Below are positions 35,833-45,402 of a stretch of DNA of 64,000 bases, piece by piece. Position 1 is the first letter of the stretch, and the number at the start of each line of letters is the position of its first letter. Origin of the DNA: Bradyrhizobium arachidis (GTDB lineage Bacteria; Pseudomonadota; Alphaproteobacteria; Rhizobiales; Xanthobacteraceae); NCBI RefSeq assembly GCF_024758505.1, contig NZ_CP077970.1, positions 2,046,001-2,110,000 of the forward strand, written 5' to 3'. A program made the translations under genes and the position numbers. The notes below the pieces were generated by a model. It did no database searches and was not told the DNA's origin. It saw only the letters and a program-made list of their open reading frames with translations.

Positions 35833-36381
35833 CTAGAATGTCGGCGGCGTGCAGGCCGAGATCACTTCGCAGGCCTTGCCGCCGACGCAGCGGAAGCGGT
35901 GGGGGCGGCGGCTTTCGAAATAATAGGCGTCGCCCGGGTTGAGGATGCGCCGTTCGTCCTCGACGGTGACTTCGAGCTTGCCTGAGATCACCACGCCGCC
36001 TTCCTCGCCGTCATGCACCAGCGGCACGCGGCCTGTGTCGCTGCCGGGCTCGTAGCGCTCTTTCAGGATTTGCAGCGCGCGGCCGAACAGATTGTCGCCG
36101 ACCTGGCGGTAGGAGATCGGCTTCTTGCCGACTTCGGTGAGCTCCTCCGCGCGGTAGAAGATCTTGCGCCGGCTCTCCGGCTCCAGCGCAAAAAACTCGG
36201 CGAGCCCCATCGGGATGCCGTCGAGGATGCGCTTGAGGGCGCCGACCGACGGGTTCATCTGGTTGGACTCGATCAGCGAGATCGTCGAATTGGTGACGCC
36301 GGAGCGCTTGGCGAGTTCCCGCTGCGACAGCTTCTGGCGCGCCCGGATGAATCGCAGCCGTCCACCGATGTCGACGCTCAT
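35833..36381 (-). CDS. XRE-cupin transcriptional regulator (PuuR-like), copy 1
   Basis: This 182-residue protein has an N-terminal XRE helix-turn-helix (LSQRELAKRSGVTNSTISLI) and a C-terminal cupin (PLVHDGEEGGVVISGKLEVT, RRPHRFRCVGG). The layout is that of PuuR, the repressor of putrescine utilisation in E. coli. ATG 36381 gives the usual N-terminus; a longer frame extends upstream. It is divergent from the transaminase gene, so it probably controls that operon. It is convergent with the Mo subunit gene, with a 1-bp gap. Confidence 0.9.
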   Translation of the reverse strand: MSVDIGGRLRFIRARQKLSQRELAKRSGVTNSTISLIESNQMNPSVGALKRILDGIPMGLAEFFALEPESRRKIFYRAEELTEVGKKPISYRQVGDNLFGRALQILKERYEPGSDTGRVPLVHDGEEGGVVISGKLEVTVEDERRILNPGDAYYFESRRPHRFRCVGGKACEVISACTPPTF

Positions 36382-36528
36382 GGTCCAATCCCTGTTGCAG
36401 GTGTTGCGGATCGCACAAATATGGACCGGCGCCCCCAATCGAATCAATGGGTTGTGGCCGCACAGAAAAGGACTTGTTGCGCTTTTGAAGCCGTGGCTCT
36501 GCTAATGGGTCAGCACAGGAGCGCGGCC

Positions 36529-37857
36529 GTGACCCTTCACCAGATCCCGAACACCATCAAGACCGATTCGTACTGGATGCCGTTCACGGCCAACCGCCAG
36601 TTCAAGAAGGCGCCGCGGCTGTTCTCCTCCGCCGAGGGCATGCACTACACGACGGTCGATGGCCGCCAGGTGATCGACGGCTCCGCCGGTCTCTGGTGCG
36701 TCAACGCCGGCCACGGCCGCAAGCAGATTGCGGCGGCGGTCGAGAAGCAGCTCATGACGCTGGATTTTGCCCCCTCGTTCCAGATGGGCCATCCGCTGGC
36801 CTTCGATTTTGCCGAGCGGCTCGCCGAGATCGCGCCGAAGGGACTCGACCGCATCTTCTTCACCAATTCCGGCTCCGAGTCGGTCGACACCGCGCTGAAG
36901 ATCGCGCTCGCCTATCAGCGTTCGATCGGACAGGCGTCCCGCACCCGCCTGATCGGCCGCGAGCGCGGCTATCACGGCGTCGGTTTCGGCGGCATGTCGG
37001 TTGGCGGCATGGTCGCCAATCGCCGTGCCTTCGCGACCCATCTGCCTGGCGTCGATCACATCCGCCATACCCACGATCTCACCCGCAACGCCTTTGCCAA
37101 GGATCAGCCGGCGCATGGCGCCGAGCTCGCTGACGACCTCGAGCGCCTCGTCGCACTGCACGGCGCCGAGACGATCGCCGCCGTCATCGTCGAGCCGGTG
37201 CCGGGCTCGACCGCGGTGCTGCCGCCGCCGCAAGGCTATCTCAAGCGCCTGCGCGAGATCTGCGACAAGCACGGCATCCTCCTGATCTTCGACGAAGTCA
37301 TCACCGGTTTTGGCCGCCTCGGCACGCCGTTCGCCGCGAACTATTTTGGCGTCACGCCCGACCTGATGACCACAGCCAAGGGCATCACCAACGGCACCGT
37401 GCCCTGCGGCGCCGTGTTCGCCGCGCGCAAGATTTACGACGGTCTGATGACCGGCCCCGAGGGCCAGATCGAGCTGTTCCACGGCTACACCTACTCGGCA
37501 CATCCCGTGGCCTGCGCCGCGGGTCTCGCAACGCTCGACATCTACAAGGACGAGGGCCTGCTGACGCGCGGCGCGTCGATTGCCCAGTATTGGCAGGATG
37601 CGCTGCATTCGCTGAAGGGCCTGCCGAACGTCATCGACGTCAGAAATTGCGGCTTGATGGGTGCGGTCGAGATCGCTCCGCGTGACGGCGTGGCCGGTGC
37701 GCGCGGTTATGACGTGATGGTCGACTGCTTCAACACCGGTCTTTACCTGCGCATGAGCGGCGATTCCTTCGCGATGTCGCCGCCGCTGATCGTCGAGAAG
37801 AGCCACATCGACCGGATGGTCTCGATCCTCGGCGACGCCATCAAGCGCGTGGCCTGA
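36529..37857 (+). CDS. Omega-amino acid--pyruvate / aspartate aminotransferase-family protein (class III)
   Basis: This 442-residue class III PLP enzyme shows DSYWMPFTANRQFKKAPRLF at the N-terminus, FFTNSGSESVDTALKIAL (phosphate cup), LLIFDEVITGFGRLG (PLP-binding Asp) and TTAKGITNGTVPCGAV with the Schiff-base Lys at about residue 284. It resembles beta-alanine/omega-amino-acid:pyruvate transaminases, which deaminate terminal amines. GTG 36529 has CAGGAG upstream; ATG 36505 is an alternative. The neighbouring PuuR-like regulator suggests amine catabolism. Confidence 0.93.
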   Translation: MTLHQIPNTIKTDSYWMPFTANRQFKKAPRLFSSAEGMHYTTVDGRQVIDGSAGLWCVNAGHGRKQIAAAVEKQLMTLDFAPSFQMGHPLAFDFAERLAEIAPKGLDRIFFTNSGSESVDTALKIALAYQRSIGQASRTRLIGRERGYHGVGFGGMSVGGMVANRRAFATHLPGVDHIRHTHDLTRNAFAKDQPAHGAELADDLERLVALHGAETIAAVIVEPVPGSTAVLPPPQGYLKRLREICDKHGILLIFDEVITGFGRLGTPFAANYFGVTPDLMTTAKGITNGTVPCGAVFAARKIYDGLMTGPEGQIELFHGYTYSAHPVACAAGLATLDIYKDEGLLTRGASIAQYWQDALHSLKGLPNVIDVRNCGLMGAVEIAPRDGVAGARGYDVMVDCFNTGLYLRMSGDSFAMSPPLIVEKSHIDRMVSILGDAIKRVA

Positions 37858-37863
37858 TAATTG

Positions 37864-37881
37864 CTCCGCGCTCTCGCGGAG
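37864..37881 (+). terminator. Hairpin between the transaminase and dadA genes
   Basis: The stem ctccgcg/cgcggag with a 4-base loop is followed by ttctgatattctg. It is terminator-like but with a weak U-tract, so partial read-through is possible. Confidence 0.45.
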
Positions 37882-37930
37882 TTCTGATATTCTGAGGCGG
37901 CGAAGTGACGCCGCGGGAGCGTAGTTGGTC

Positions 37931-39196
37931 GTGAAAGTCGTCATTCTCGGCAGCGGTGTCATCGGTGTCACCTCTGCCTACTACCTCGCGCGCGCCGGCC
38001 ATGAGGTGACGGTCGTCGACCGTCAGCCGCAGCCGGCGCTCGAGACCTCCTTTGCCAATGCCGGCGAAGTGTCGCCCGGCTATTCCTCGCCCTGGGCCGG
38101 CCCCGGCGTGCCGGTGAAGGCGGTCAAATGGCTCTTGATGAAGCACGGCCCGCTGGTGATCCGGCCCAAGATCGATCCCGTGATGTGGCTGTGGCTGCTG
38201 AAGATGCTGCGCAACTGCACGTCCGCGCGCTACGCCGTCAACAAGAGCCGGATGATCCCGATAGCGGAATACAGCCGCGACGCCCTCCGCGCGCTGCGCA
38301 GCGATATCGGGATTCAGTATGACGAGCGCTCCAAGGGCACGCTGCAGCTCTTCCGCTATCAGTCGCAGCTCGACGGCACGGCCGAGGATATCGCCGTGCT
38401 CAAGCAGTATGGCGTCCCCTATGAGGTGCTGAACCGCGAAGGCTGCATCGCGGCCGAGCCTGCGCTTGCCAGCGTGAAGGAAAAACTCGCCGGCGGTCTG
38501 CGATTGCCGCAGGACGAGACCGGCGACTGCCACATGTTCACGCAGGCACTTGCTGCGCAGGCTGAGAAGCTCGGCGTGCGCTTCATGTTCAACACCGCGA
38601 TCAACGGCCTGATCGCCGACGCCACGCGCATCACAGGCGTGGCGACCGGCGCCGGCAATTTGCAGGCGGACGCCTATGTCGTTGCGCTCGGAAGCTGGTC
38701 ATCGCGGCTGGTCGCTCCGCTCGGCATCTCGCTGCCGGTCTATCCGGTAAAAGGCTATTCGATCACGGTGCCGATCAAGGACGCCAGTGGCGCCCCGGAA
38801 TCGACCGTGATGGACGAAAGCTACAAGGTCGCGATCACGCGGCTGGGCGACCGTATCCGCGTCGGCGGCACCGCGGAAATCTCGGGCTATTCGAGCAAGC
38901 TCTACCCTGCGCGCCGGGCCACGCTCGATCATTCGCTGACCGATCTCTTCCCGCGCGGCGGCGATTTGTCGAAGGCCACCTTCTGGAGCGGCCTGCGTCC
39001 GATGACACCGGATGGCCCGCCCGTGATCGGCGCCACGCGCTACGCCAACCTCCACCTCAATACCGGCCACGGCACGCTCGGCTGGACCATGGCCTGCGGC
39101 TCCGGCCGCGTGCTCGCGGATATGCTGTCGGGCAAGAAACCAGAGATCGACACCAGCGAGCTGACGGTGGAGCGGTACAATCACCGGTTCGGCTAG
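37931..39196 (+). CDS. dadA: D-amino acid dehydrogenase DadA-type
   Basis: This 421-residue flavoprotein begins with the dinucleotide motif [18 protein letters not shown] and has the DadA features [36 protein letters not shown] and [17 protein letters not shown], closing with [17 protein letters not shown]. It oxidises D-amino acids to 2-oxo acids, passing electrons to the respiratory chain. GTG 37931 gives the classic MKVVILGSG start; TTG 37925 is also in frame. It probably belongs with the amine/amino-acid island, though other DAO-family substrates are possible. Confidence 0.9.
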   Translation: MKVVILGSGVIGVTSAYYLARAGHEVTVVDRQPQPALETSFANAGEVSPGYSSPWAGPGVPVKAVKWLLMKHGPLVIRPKIDPVMWLWLLKMLRNCTSARYAVNKSRMIPIAEYSRDALRALRSDIGIQYDERSKGTLQLFRYQSQLDGTAEDIAVLKQYGVPYEVLNREGCIAAEPALASVKEKLAGGLRLPQDETGDCHMFTQALAAQAEKLGVRFMFNTAINGLIADATRITGVATGAGNLQADAYVVALGSWSSRLVAPLGISLPVYPVKGYSITVPIKDASGAPESTVMDESYKVAITRLGDRIRVGGTAEISGYSSKLYPARRATLDHSLTDLFPRGGDLSKATFWSGLRPMTPDGPPVIGATRYANLHLNTGHGTLGWTMACGSGRVLADMLSGKKPEIDTSELTVERYNHRFG

Positions 39197-39203
39197 TTTG
39201 CTC

Positions 39204-39306
39204 CGTCATTCCGGGGCGCCTCGAAGAGGCGAACCCGGAATCTCGAGATTCCACAATTCGCAATTGCGAATTGGGGTTCGATGCTTCGCATCGCCCCGAA
39301 ATGACG
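39204..39306. repeat. Long interspersed palindromic repeat (gtcattccgggg family), copy 3
   Basis: ccgtcattccggggc at the left is inverted, imperfectly, as gccccgaaatgacg at the right. Nested palindromes include gcctcgaagaggc, ctcgag and ttcgcaattgcgaa. It separates dadA from the convergent regulator gene. Confidence 0.8.
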
Positions 39307-39315
39307 GCGGTGGGA

Positions 39316-40020
39316 CTACCCTGCCCCCGTCACGCAGTTCACCCACAGCACCACGGCCTTCGCATCGTCGGCCGGATTGGAGAACCGGTGCGGCCTGCGG
39401 CTGGCGAAGCGAAAACTGTCGCCTGTCCTGAGCGACCACGTCTCCGTGTCGACCGTCAGCATCATCTCGCCTTCGAGCACGAGGCCGGCCTCTTCGCCGT
39501 CATGGGTGTAGAGCTCGTCGCCGGTCGAGCCGCCGGGCTCCAGATGCACGAGAAACAAATTCAGCTTGTTCTCCGCGCCCGCCGGGCTCAGCAATTGCTT
39601 CGAGATCCCCGTGCGCCACAGTTTTAGCTCGGGCCGCTGCAAGCCGCGCGTCACGACATGATCCGACCCGCCATCCGCACTCGGGCTCGCGCCGAACAAG
39701 GCCGCGATGCCGACGCCGAGGACGTCGGCGAGTGTCGCGAGCACGCGCAGTGACGGTGAGGACAGGCCGCGTTCGATCTGGCTGAGGAAGCCGATCGACA
39801 GTGAGGTGCGCGCCGCGATCGTCTCCAGCGAGAGTTGCCGCGTCCGCCTGAGATCGCGGATACGGCGGCCGACCGCGACATCCATCGCAGGCTCGGCGGG
39901 CTTCACAGCCAATTTGGCGGATGCCATGCCGGGTGTCTTGCCAGGTATCTTGCCAGATATCTTGGCCTTCTTCACCGGCTTGGAGGCGGCCGGTCTGCGC
40001 ATTCTCTTGCCACCGCTCAC
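39316..40020 (-). CDS. XRE-cupin transcriptional regulator (PuuR-like), copy 2
   Basis: This 234-residue protein has a basic Lys/Ala/Pro-rich N-terminal extension of about 45 residues, an XRE helix-turn-helix (LSLETIAARTSLSIGFLSQI) and a C-terminal cupin (LYTHDGEEAGLVLEGEMMLT, RRPHRFSNPADD). Start at GTG 40020 is tentative. It is divergent from the amino-acid ABC transporter operon, its probable target. It shares its cupin pattern with copy 1, but the long basic tail is unique. Confidence 0.88.
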   Translation of the reverse strand: MSGGKRMRRPAASKPVKKAKISGKIPGKTPGMASAKLAVKPAEPAMDVAVGRRIRDLRRTRQLSLETIAARTSLSIGFLSQIERGLSSPSLRVLATLADVLGVGIAALFGASPSADGGSDHVVTRGLQRPELKLWRTGISKQLLSPAGAENKLNLFLVHLEPGGSTGDELYTHDGEEAGLVLEGEMMLTVDTETWSLRTGDSFRFASRRPHRFSNPADDAKAVVLWVNCVTGAG

Positions 40021-40183
40021 GTCAAACCGCTTCCTTCATGTGCATGAAAACCGCTTGCCAAGGCTGCGAAAGTGTGACCACAATTTCATATTGGTGAAAA
40101 TAGGCTGAAACGGCTTGGCCCGCAACGTCTGTCGCAAACTGCGTGCGCCCCGTCATCGGCCGAGCCCAAAAAAGGGGGATGCG

Positions 40184-40942
40184 ATGCCGTTGAAGCGTAT
40201 TGTCCAGGCCGCGGTCGCGGCGCTCGCTATTGCCGCCAGCCTGCCGGTGTCCGCGCAGCAGGTCCTCAAGGTCGGCTCGACGCCGACAGGCATCCCCTTC
40301 ACCTTCCTCGACACCAAGACCAACACCATTCAGGGCGTGATGGTCGATCTCATCACCGAGGTCGGCAAGGACGCAGGGCTCAATGTGCAGATCGAGCCGA
40401 TGCAGTTCTCCGCGCTGATCCCCTCGCTAACCTCGAACAAGATCGACATCATCGCCGCCGCGATGTTCATCACCGCGCCGCGCAAGGAGGTAATCGATTT
40501 CTCCGACCCGATCTACACCTACGGTGAGGGCCTCATCGTGCCGAAGGGCGACGCCAAAGCCTACGCCTCGCAGGAGGATCTGAAGGGCGAAACTGTCGGC
40601 GCCCAGGTCGGCACCGCCTTCGTCGACGCCTTGAAGAAGACCGGGCTGTTCAGTGAGGTGAAGGCCTACGACACCATCCCCGACATCCTGCGCGACGTGA
40701 ACGCCGGCCGCCTCAAGGCCGGCTTCGCCGACTATCCGATCCTCGCCTACAATCTGAAGCAGGGCGGCTTCCCCGAGGTGAAGCTCGTCGCGAGCTACAA
40801 ACCTGTCACTGTCGGCTCGGTCGGCATCGGCGTGCGCAAGACTGACCAGGAGCTGCTCGCCAAGATCAACGGCTCGCTCGCCAAGCTGAAGGCGAACGGC
40901 ACCGTGGACAAGATTTTGGAGAAATGGGGCCTGAAGGGCTGA
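40184..40942 (+). CDS. Polar amino-acid ABC transporter, periplasmic binding protein
   Basis: This 252-residue protein has a signal peptide ([17 protein letters not shown]) and the family 3 solute-binding fold: [55 protein letters not shown] and [13 protein letters not shown]. It binds a polar amino acid or amine in the periplasm. GGGGG precedes ATG 40184. It is first in a three-gene ABC operon. Confidence 0.93.
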   Translation: MPLKRIVQAAVAALAIAASLPVSAQQVLKVGSTPTGIPFTFLDTKTNTIQGVMVDLITEVGKDAGLNVQIEPMQFSALIPSLTSNKIDIIAAAMFITAPRKEVIDFSDPIYTYGEGLIVPKGDAKAYASQEDLKGETVGAQVGTAFVDALKKTGLFSEVKAYDTIPDILRDVNAGRLKAGFADYPILAYNLKQGGFPEVKLVASYKPVTVGSVGIGVRKTDQELLAKINGSLAKLKANGTVDKILEKWGLKG

Positions 40943-40945
40943 TCG

Positions 40946-41599
40946 ATGAAGGGGTTTTGGCACGACGCCGTCGAGTTCTTCCCGATCCTGCTGAACGGCG
41001 TCGCGCTCACGATCATCGTCACCATCGGCTCGCTGCTGCTCTCGACCGTGCTGGGCTTGTTGTGGGCCTTGATGCGAGTGTCCGGCATCGGCGTTCTCTC
41101 AGGCGTCAGCGCCAGCCTGATCAACGTGATCCGCGGCATCCCGATCATCGTGCTGCTGTTCTATCTGTATTTCGTGATGCCCGATCTCGGCGTCACGCTC
41201 TCCGCATTGCAGGCCGCCATCCTCGGGCTCGGCATTGCGTATTCAGCCTATCAGGCGGAAAATTTTCGCGCCGGCATCGAGGCGATCGACAAGGGCCAGA
41301 TCGAGGCCGCGCAGTCGATCGGCATGGGCTGGTGGCTCACCATGCGGCGCGTGGTGCTGCCGCAGGCGGTGCGCATTGTGCTGCCGCCCTATGGCAATGT
41401 CATGATCATGATGCTGAAGGATTCGTCGCAGGCCTCCACTATCACGGTCGCCGAGCTTGCGCTGCAGGGCAAGCTGATCGCGTCCTCGACCTTCAAGAAT
41501 ACCAGCGTCTTCACGCTGGTGGCACTGATGTATCTTACCATGAGCATCCCGCTGATCCTGCTGGTCCGCCACTTCGAGAAGCGGGCGGGCAAGCGATGA
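40946..41599 (+). CDS. Polar amino-acid ABC transporter, permease
   Basis: This 217-residue HisM/GlnP-type permease has about five membrane helices and the EAA-loop [20 protein letters not shown] that docks to the ATPase. It starts 3 bp after the binding-protein gene and its TGA overlaps the next ATG. A single permease gene implies a homodimeric channel. Confidence 0.93.
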   Translation: MKGFWHDAVEFFPILLNGVALTIIVTIGSLLLSTVLGLLWALMRVSGIGVLSGVSASLINVIRGIPIIVLLFYLYFVMPDLGVTLSALQAAILGLGIAYSAYQAENFRAGIEAIDKGQIEAAQSIGMGWWLTMRRVVLPQAVRIVLPPYGNVMIMMLKDSSQASTITVAELALQGKLIASSTFKNTSVFTLVALMYLTMSIPLILLVRHFEKRAGKR

Positions 41600-42327
41600 T
41601 CGAACTCACTGACGTCCACAAGAGTTTTGGCAAGGTCGAGGTGCTCAAGGGCATCACGGCGTCTGTCGAGAAGGGCGAGGTGGTCTGCATCGTCGGTCCC
41701 TCCGGCTCCGGCAAGTCGACCATTTTGCGCTGTATCAACGGGCTCGAAAGCTATGACCGCGGCGAGATCAGCGTCGAAGGCCTGCGGGTAAATCGTGATG
41801 CGCCGTCGATCGTCGCGATCCGCACCCAGGTTTCGATGGTGTTCCAGCGCTTCAACTTGTTCCCGCATCGGACCGCACTTGAGAACGTCGTCGAGGGGCC
41901 GCTGTATGTGAAGCAGGAGCCGCGCGCGCAGGCGCTGGAACGCGGCCGCGCGCTACTCGCGCAGGTGGGCCTCGCAGAAAAGGCCGACGCCCATCCGCCG
42001 CAGCTTTCCGGCGGCCAGCAGCAGCGCGTGGCGATCGCGCGGGCGCTCGCGATGCAGCCGAAAGCCATCCTGTTCGACGAGCCGACCTCGGCGCTCGATC
42101 CCGAGCTGGTCGGCGATGTTCTCTCGGTGATGCGCAAGCTCGCCGACGACGGCATGACCATGGTGGTGGTGACCCACGAGATGGGCTTTGCCCGCGACGT
42201 CGCCGACCGCGTGCTGTTCATCGACGGCGGCGTCATTGTCGAGCAGGGGCCGGCAAAGACCGTGCTCAATCAACCCCAGCATCCGCGCACGCAGGACTTT
42301 TTGCGCCGCGTGCTGCATCCGCTCTGA
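41596..42327 (+). CDS. Polar amino-acid ABC transporter, ATP-binding protein
   Basis: This 243-residue ATPase has the Walker A motif [11 protein letters not shown]-loop [10 protein letters not shown], signature [15 protein letters not shown], Walker [16 protein letters not shown] and the H-loop [16 protein letters not shown]. It is a GlnQ/HisP-type polar amino-acid importer subunit. The ATGA overlap with the permease gene implies coupling. A PuuB-like oxidase follows 10 bp later. Confidence 0.95.
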   Translation: MIELTDVHKSFGKVEVLKGITASVEKGEVVCIVGPSGSGKSTILRCINGLESYDRGEISVEGLRVNRDAPSIVAIRTQVSMVFQRFNLFPHRTALENVVEGPLYVKQEPRAQALERGRALLAQVGLAEKADAHPPQLSGGQQQRVAIARALAMQPKAILFDEPTSALDPELVGDVLSVMRKLADDGMTMVVVTHEMGFARDVADRVLFIDGGVIVEQGPAKTVLNQPQHPRTQDFLRRVLHPL

Positions 42328-42337
42328 TGGTCTTGCC

Positions 42338-43630
42338 ATGACCGCGCCCGCCCGCCTTCCGCTGCCGCCTTCGCTCTATGCCGACACTGCCGTTGCGCCG
42401 GTGGCGACGCCGCCACTCGATACGGACAAGAACGTTTCGGTCGCTATCATCGGCGGCGGCTACACCGGACTTTCCACCGCGCTGCATCTGGCGGAGCAGG
42501 GTGTCGAGGCTCTCGTGCTGGAGGCGCAGGAGCCGGGATGGGGCGCCTCCGGTAACAATGGCGGCCACACCAATCCCGGGCTGAAGCACGACCCCGACCA
42601 GATCGAGGCCGACTTCGGCACCGAGCTTGGTCGTCGCATGATCGAGTTCTCCTATGGCACGACCAATTTCACCCACGATCTGATCCGCCGCTACCAGATT
42701 CCTTGCGAGGCGCGGCAGAACGGCACCTTGCGCGCCGCTTATAACGAGGCGAGCGCCGCAGGCATTGAGAAGACCGCCGAGCAATGCATCCGCCGCGGCA
42801 TGCCGGTGACGCTGCTGAAAGGCGACCAACTGCGCGAGATCACCGGCACCGACCGCTATCTCTGCGCCATGTTCGACGCGCGCGGCGGCGATCTGCATCC
42901 CCTGAGCTACGCCCGTGGCCTTGCGCGCGCGGCGATGTCGGCGGGCGCAAAGGTCCATGGCGAGACGCCGGCGTTGTCGCTCCGTCGTGAAGGCGGCCGC
43001 TGGCGTATCGAGACGCCGCGCGCGATTGTGCATGCGGAAAAGGTGCTGCTCGCGACCAACGGCTTTACCGACGATCTCTGGCCTGCGCTCCGCCGCACCA
43101 TCGTGCCGGTGTTCTCCTCGATCGCCGCCACCGCGCCGCTGTCGGATGAGGTTGTCCGCACGATCATGCCGACGCGCTCGGTGCTCTACGAGAGCGGCCA
43201 CATCACCGTCTATTACCGCATCGACCAACGCAATCGCCTCCTGATGGGCGGGCGCGGGCCGATGCGCTGGATCAACTCGCCGTCCGACGTCGCCTATCTC
43301 ATGCGCTATGCGGAGCGGCTGTGGCCGCAGCTCAAAGGCGTCGCCTGGACCCACGGCTGGAACAGCCGGCTCGCCATCACCAAGGACCACTATCCGCATG
43401 TGCATGAGCCCGCGGAAGACATCCTGATCTCGCTCGGCTGCAACGGCCGCGGCGTCGCGCTGTCGACTGCGATGGGCAGCCAGCTCGCCCGCCGCCTCAT
43501 CGGCGGCGCCAAGGCTGAGCTCGACATGCCCATCACAGGCATCAAGCCGATCCCGCTGCACGCCTTCTGGCCGGTCGGGGCGACCACCGCCGTGATCGCC
43601 GGCCGCGTGCGCGACAGGTTGGGGATATGA
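42338..43630 (+). CDS. FAD-dependent oxidoreductase, PuuB-like (gamma-glutamylputrescine oxidase family)
   Basis: This 430-residue flavoprotein has the FAD motif VAIIGGGYTGLSTALHLA, then WGASGNNGGHTNPG, and the C-terminal HEPAEDILISLGCNGRGVALST. The N-terminal extension LPLPPSLYADTA and overall pattern match the PuuB/OrdL group that oxidises amine adducts. It sits last in the ABC operon, which suggests the imported substrate is an amine or amino acid. ATG 42338 is 10 bp past the ATPase stop. Confidence 0.88.
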   Translation: MTAPARLPLPPSLYADTAVAPVATPPLDTDKNVSVAIIGGGYTGLSTALHLAEQGVEALVLEAQEPGWGASGNNGGHTNPGLKHDPDQIEADFGTELGRRMIEFSYGTTNFTHDLIRRYQIPCEARQNGTLRAAYNEASAAGIEKTAEQCIRRGMPVTLLKGDQLREITGTDRYLCAMFDARGGDLHPLSYARGLARAAMSAGAKVHGETPALSLRREGGRWRIETPRAIVHAEKVLLATNGFTDDLWPALRRTIVPVFSSIAATAPLSDEVVRTIMPTRSVLYESGHITVYYRIDQRNRLLMGGRGPMRWINSPSDVAYLMRYAERLWPQLKGVAWTHGWNSRLAITKDHYPHVHEPAEDILISLGCNGRGVALSTAMGSQLARRLIGGAKAELDMPITGIKPIPLHAFWPVGATTAVIAGRVRDRLGI

Positions 43631-43634
43631 GCTT

Positions 43635-43667
43635 CGCCGTGCCGGCCAGCCCCTGTCCGGCACGGCG
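43635..43667. terminator. Long perfect hairpin between convergent genes
   Basis: The 11-bp perfect stem cgccgtgccgg/ccggcacggcg with an 11-base loop lies between the ends of the oxidase and SGNH genes. It lacks a U-tract but could stop transcription from both sides. Confidence 0.5.
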
Positions 43668-43688
43668 ACTGCCCTCGCGCGTGTCTGC

Positions 43689-44693
43689 TCAGGCGGCGCG
43701 AGGAAGGTGCATCTTGGCGATGGCCTGCTCCTGGACGGTGACGTGCACGCTATCGATCGCCTTGGCGAATTTGGCGGCGATCTTCTTCGCGGCGACTTCC
43801 TTGGGGTGGAGTTCGTCGTACCATTCCGTCTTCTTGACCGTGCCGCGCAGGTCGAGATGGATGAAGACGTCGCCGTACTTGGCCGCGAGTGCCTTGAGCC
43901 GCGAATTGTAGGCGTCGATCATGATGCGGATGATCGCCTGGCACAGACTTGCGTTGAACGCGGGATCGAGGCCCTGATACTCCATCGGCGAGCCCATCCA
44001 CGGGCCATGCGGACGCGGGATGACGTAGTCGTAGCCGTGCATGATGATCTTCTTGTTGGCATGCCGCGCCGCCATCGGCTTGATCAGGCCGGTCTCGAGG
44101 TTGCCGATGATGTCGGCCAGATTGTCGTAGAACTCGGGCTTCACATAGTACGGGGCGTCGGACGGCTTGGTCATGTCGGGGTCGAACAGGTTCAGGAAGC
44201 TCGCCAGGCCGCCATTGCCGAGCACGTCGTTTCCGCCAGCCGAGAACAGCAGCAAGTCGGCGCCGCCGTCGATGTAGGGCCAGAACTGGCTCGCCAACAG
44301 GATTTCATCGAGCGTGTCGCCCCAATGGGCGAGATTGGTGTTGGGGTAGCCGGTCTGCTGGAGAAAGTCGATGCAGGTCTTGGGAAATGGAAAGATCTGC
44401 GGCAGGCGAAACCAGGAATCGCCTTCCGCGACGATCTGGCGACCGGCCGCTTTCGACTTCGCGACCTGCTTGCGCGCCGGCGCCTTGGGAACGTGCCGAA
44501 CGAGCAGGTTGGCGTCGTGCGCCAGGGACTCGGCATTCGTGACATCGACATAGTCGGTGTTGATGTAGGTGTTGAAGTCGAACGGCTGGTGGACGTTCGG
44601 TTCGACGATGAAATAGGTTCGGGCCTCCTGCGGCGTGAGCTTGCCCGTCTGGATGCGGTCGACCAGTTGAGCCAGAGAAATCCGCTTTGCCAT
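43689..44693 (-). CDS. SGNH/GDSL-family hydrolase with an uncharacterised N-terminal domain
   Basis: This 334-residue protein has an SGNH hydrolase domain from about residue 95: block I is VAEGDSWFRLP (nucleophile Ser), the Gly/Asn blocks include FSAGGNDVLG, and the final Asp/His block is YDELHPKEVAAKKI. The first 90 residues (RISLAQLVDRIQTGKLTPQE) form a separate helical region I do not recognise. There is no signal peptide. GGAGA precedes ATG 44693. Substrate could be an ester or acyl group; none can be named. Confidence 0.8.
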   Translation of the reverse strand: MAKRISLAQLVDRIQTGKLTPQEARTYFIVEPNVHQPFDFNTYINTDYVDVTNAESLAHDANLLVRHVPKAPARKQVAKSKAAGRQIVAEGDSWFRLPQIFPFPKTCIDFLQQTGYPNTNLAHWGDTLDEILLASQFWPYIDGGADLLLFSAGGNDVLGNGGLASFLNLFDPDMTKPSDAPYYVKPEFYDNLADIIGNLETGLIKPMAARHANKKIIMHGYDYVIPRPHGPWMGSPMEYQGLDPAFNASLCQAIIRIMIDAYNSRLKALAAKYGDVFIHLDLRGTVKKTEWYDELHPKEVAAKKIAAKFAKAIDSVHVTVQEQAIAKMHLPRAA

Positions 44694-45020
44694 TCGCGTC
44701 TCCGAAATCATTGTTTGGAAAATGAGAGGTTGGAAGCACTGCCGAGAATCGACCCGGGGATGCGACAAAGCGTCCTCTGCGCCACGCTCGTCCCGTACCC
44801 CCATCGCGCCCGAGGCCGCGAGATTGCGGCCAGGATCGAACGTGTAGGGATGTGGCAACGTCGTCGTGAAATCAGCGTGAATTGGGGTTCCACGAACGCC
44901 GCCCGGCAGCCGGAAGGGCGGATGATCGGAAACGCCGGTCGCCGTCAGTTGGGGACGAGCGCGCACGCTGCGGCCATCCGAACATCCGCGTGGCGCGAAC
45001 ATCGCGGACCGGCTGCGGAT
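44694..45020. other. Intergenic region upstream of the SGNH hydrolase
   Basis: No supported gene is seen. A long open frame continuous with the SGNH hydrolase runs back to about 45002, but it lacks a ribosome site and a family match. The stretch probably holds the SGNH promoter. Confidence 0.4.
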
Positions 45021-45055
45021 CTAAAAAAGAAAACGCTGCCCGCTTGCGGACAGCG
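45021..45055 (-). terminator. Rho-independent terminator of the His/Gly-rich peptide gene
   Basis: On the minus strand the stem cgctgtccgc/gcgggcagcg (one mismatch) is followed by TTTTCTTTTTTAG. It lies 25 bp past the stop of the small gene. Confidence 0.85.
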
Positions 45056-45079
45056 CTCTCTCGGCAATGTTCAGAGAAT

Positions 45080-45304
45080 TCAGCAGCGGCCCTGCTTCCA
45101 CAGGCCGGGCGGGCAACCCATGCCACGCCAGCCGACCTTGCGCCCGTGAGACCATCCCGGCGGGGTGCCGTGGTGGTGATGGCCCATCGCGTGGCCACGA
45201 CCGTGGCCGTGACCGTGACCATGTCCGCCCTTGGCGAACGCAGGGTTGGCCACCGTGAGGCCGGCCGCGACAATCAGCGACGCAGCGAGCGCAAGTTTCT
45301 TCAT
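45080..45304 (-). CDS. Small exported His/Gly-rich protein
   Basis: This 74-residue protein has a signal peptide (LALAASLIVAAGLTVANPAFA) and a mature part dominated by His/Gly repeats (GHGHGHGHGRGHAMGHHHHG), then a conserved-looking tail WRGMGCPPGLWKQGRC with two Cys. It probably binds transition metals in the periplasm. GGAGGA precedes ATG 45304, and a strong terminator follows, so it is a complete single-gene unit. No named family is recognised. Confidence 0.78.
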   Translation of the reverse strand: MKKLALAASLIVAAGLTVANPAFAKGGHGHGHGHGRGHAMGHHHHGTPPGWSHGRKVGWRGMGCPPGLWKQGRC

Positions 45305-45402
45305 CAAGTCCTCCGTTTGGGCGAGCGCACTTGTCCGTTCAATGAACTGACGTGGTGCAGCTTAGTTCCCTGCAAATGTGGAGGAGTCATGACGCTCGGC
45401 GC

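Noticed and set aside
44694..45002. N-terminal extension of the SGNH hydrolase
   Set aside because: The frame is open but lacks a ribosome site, while the ATG at 44693 has GGAGA and starts a sensible protein.
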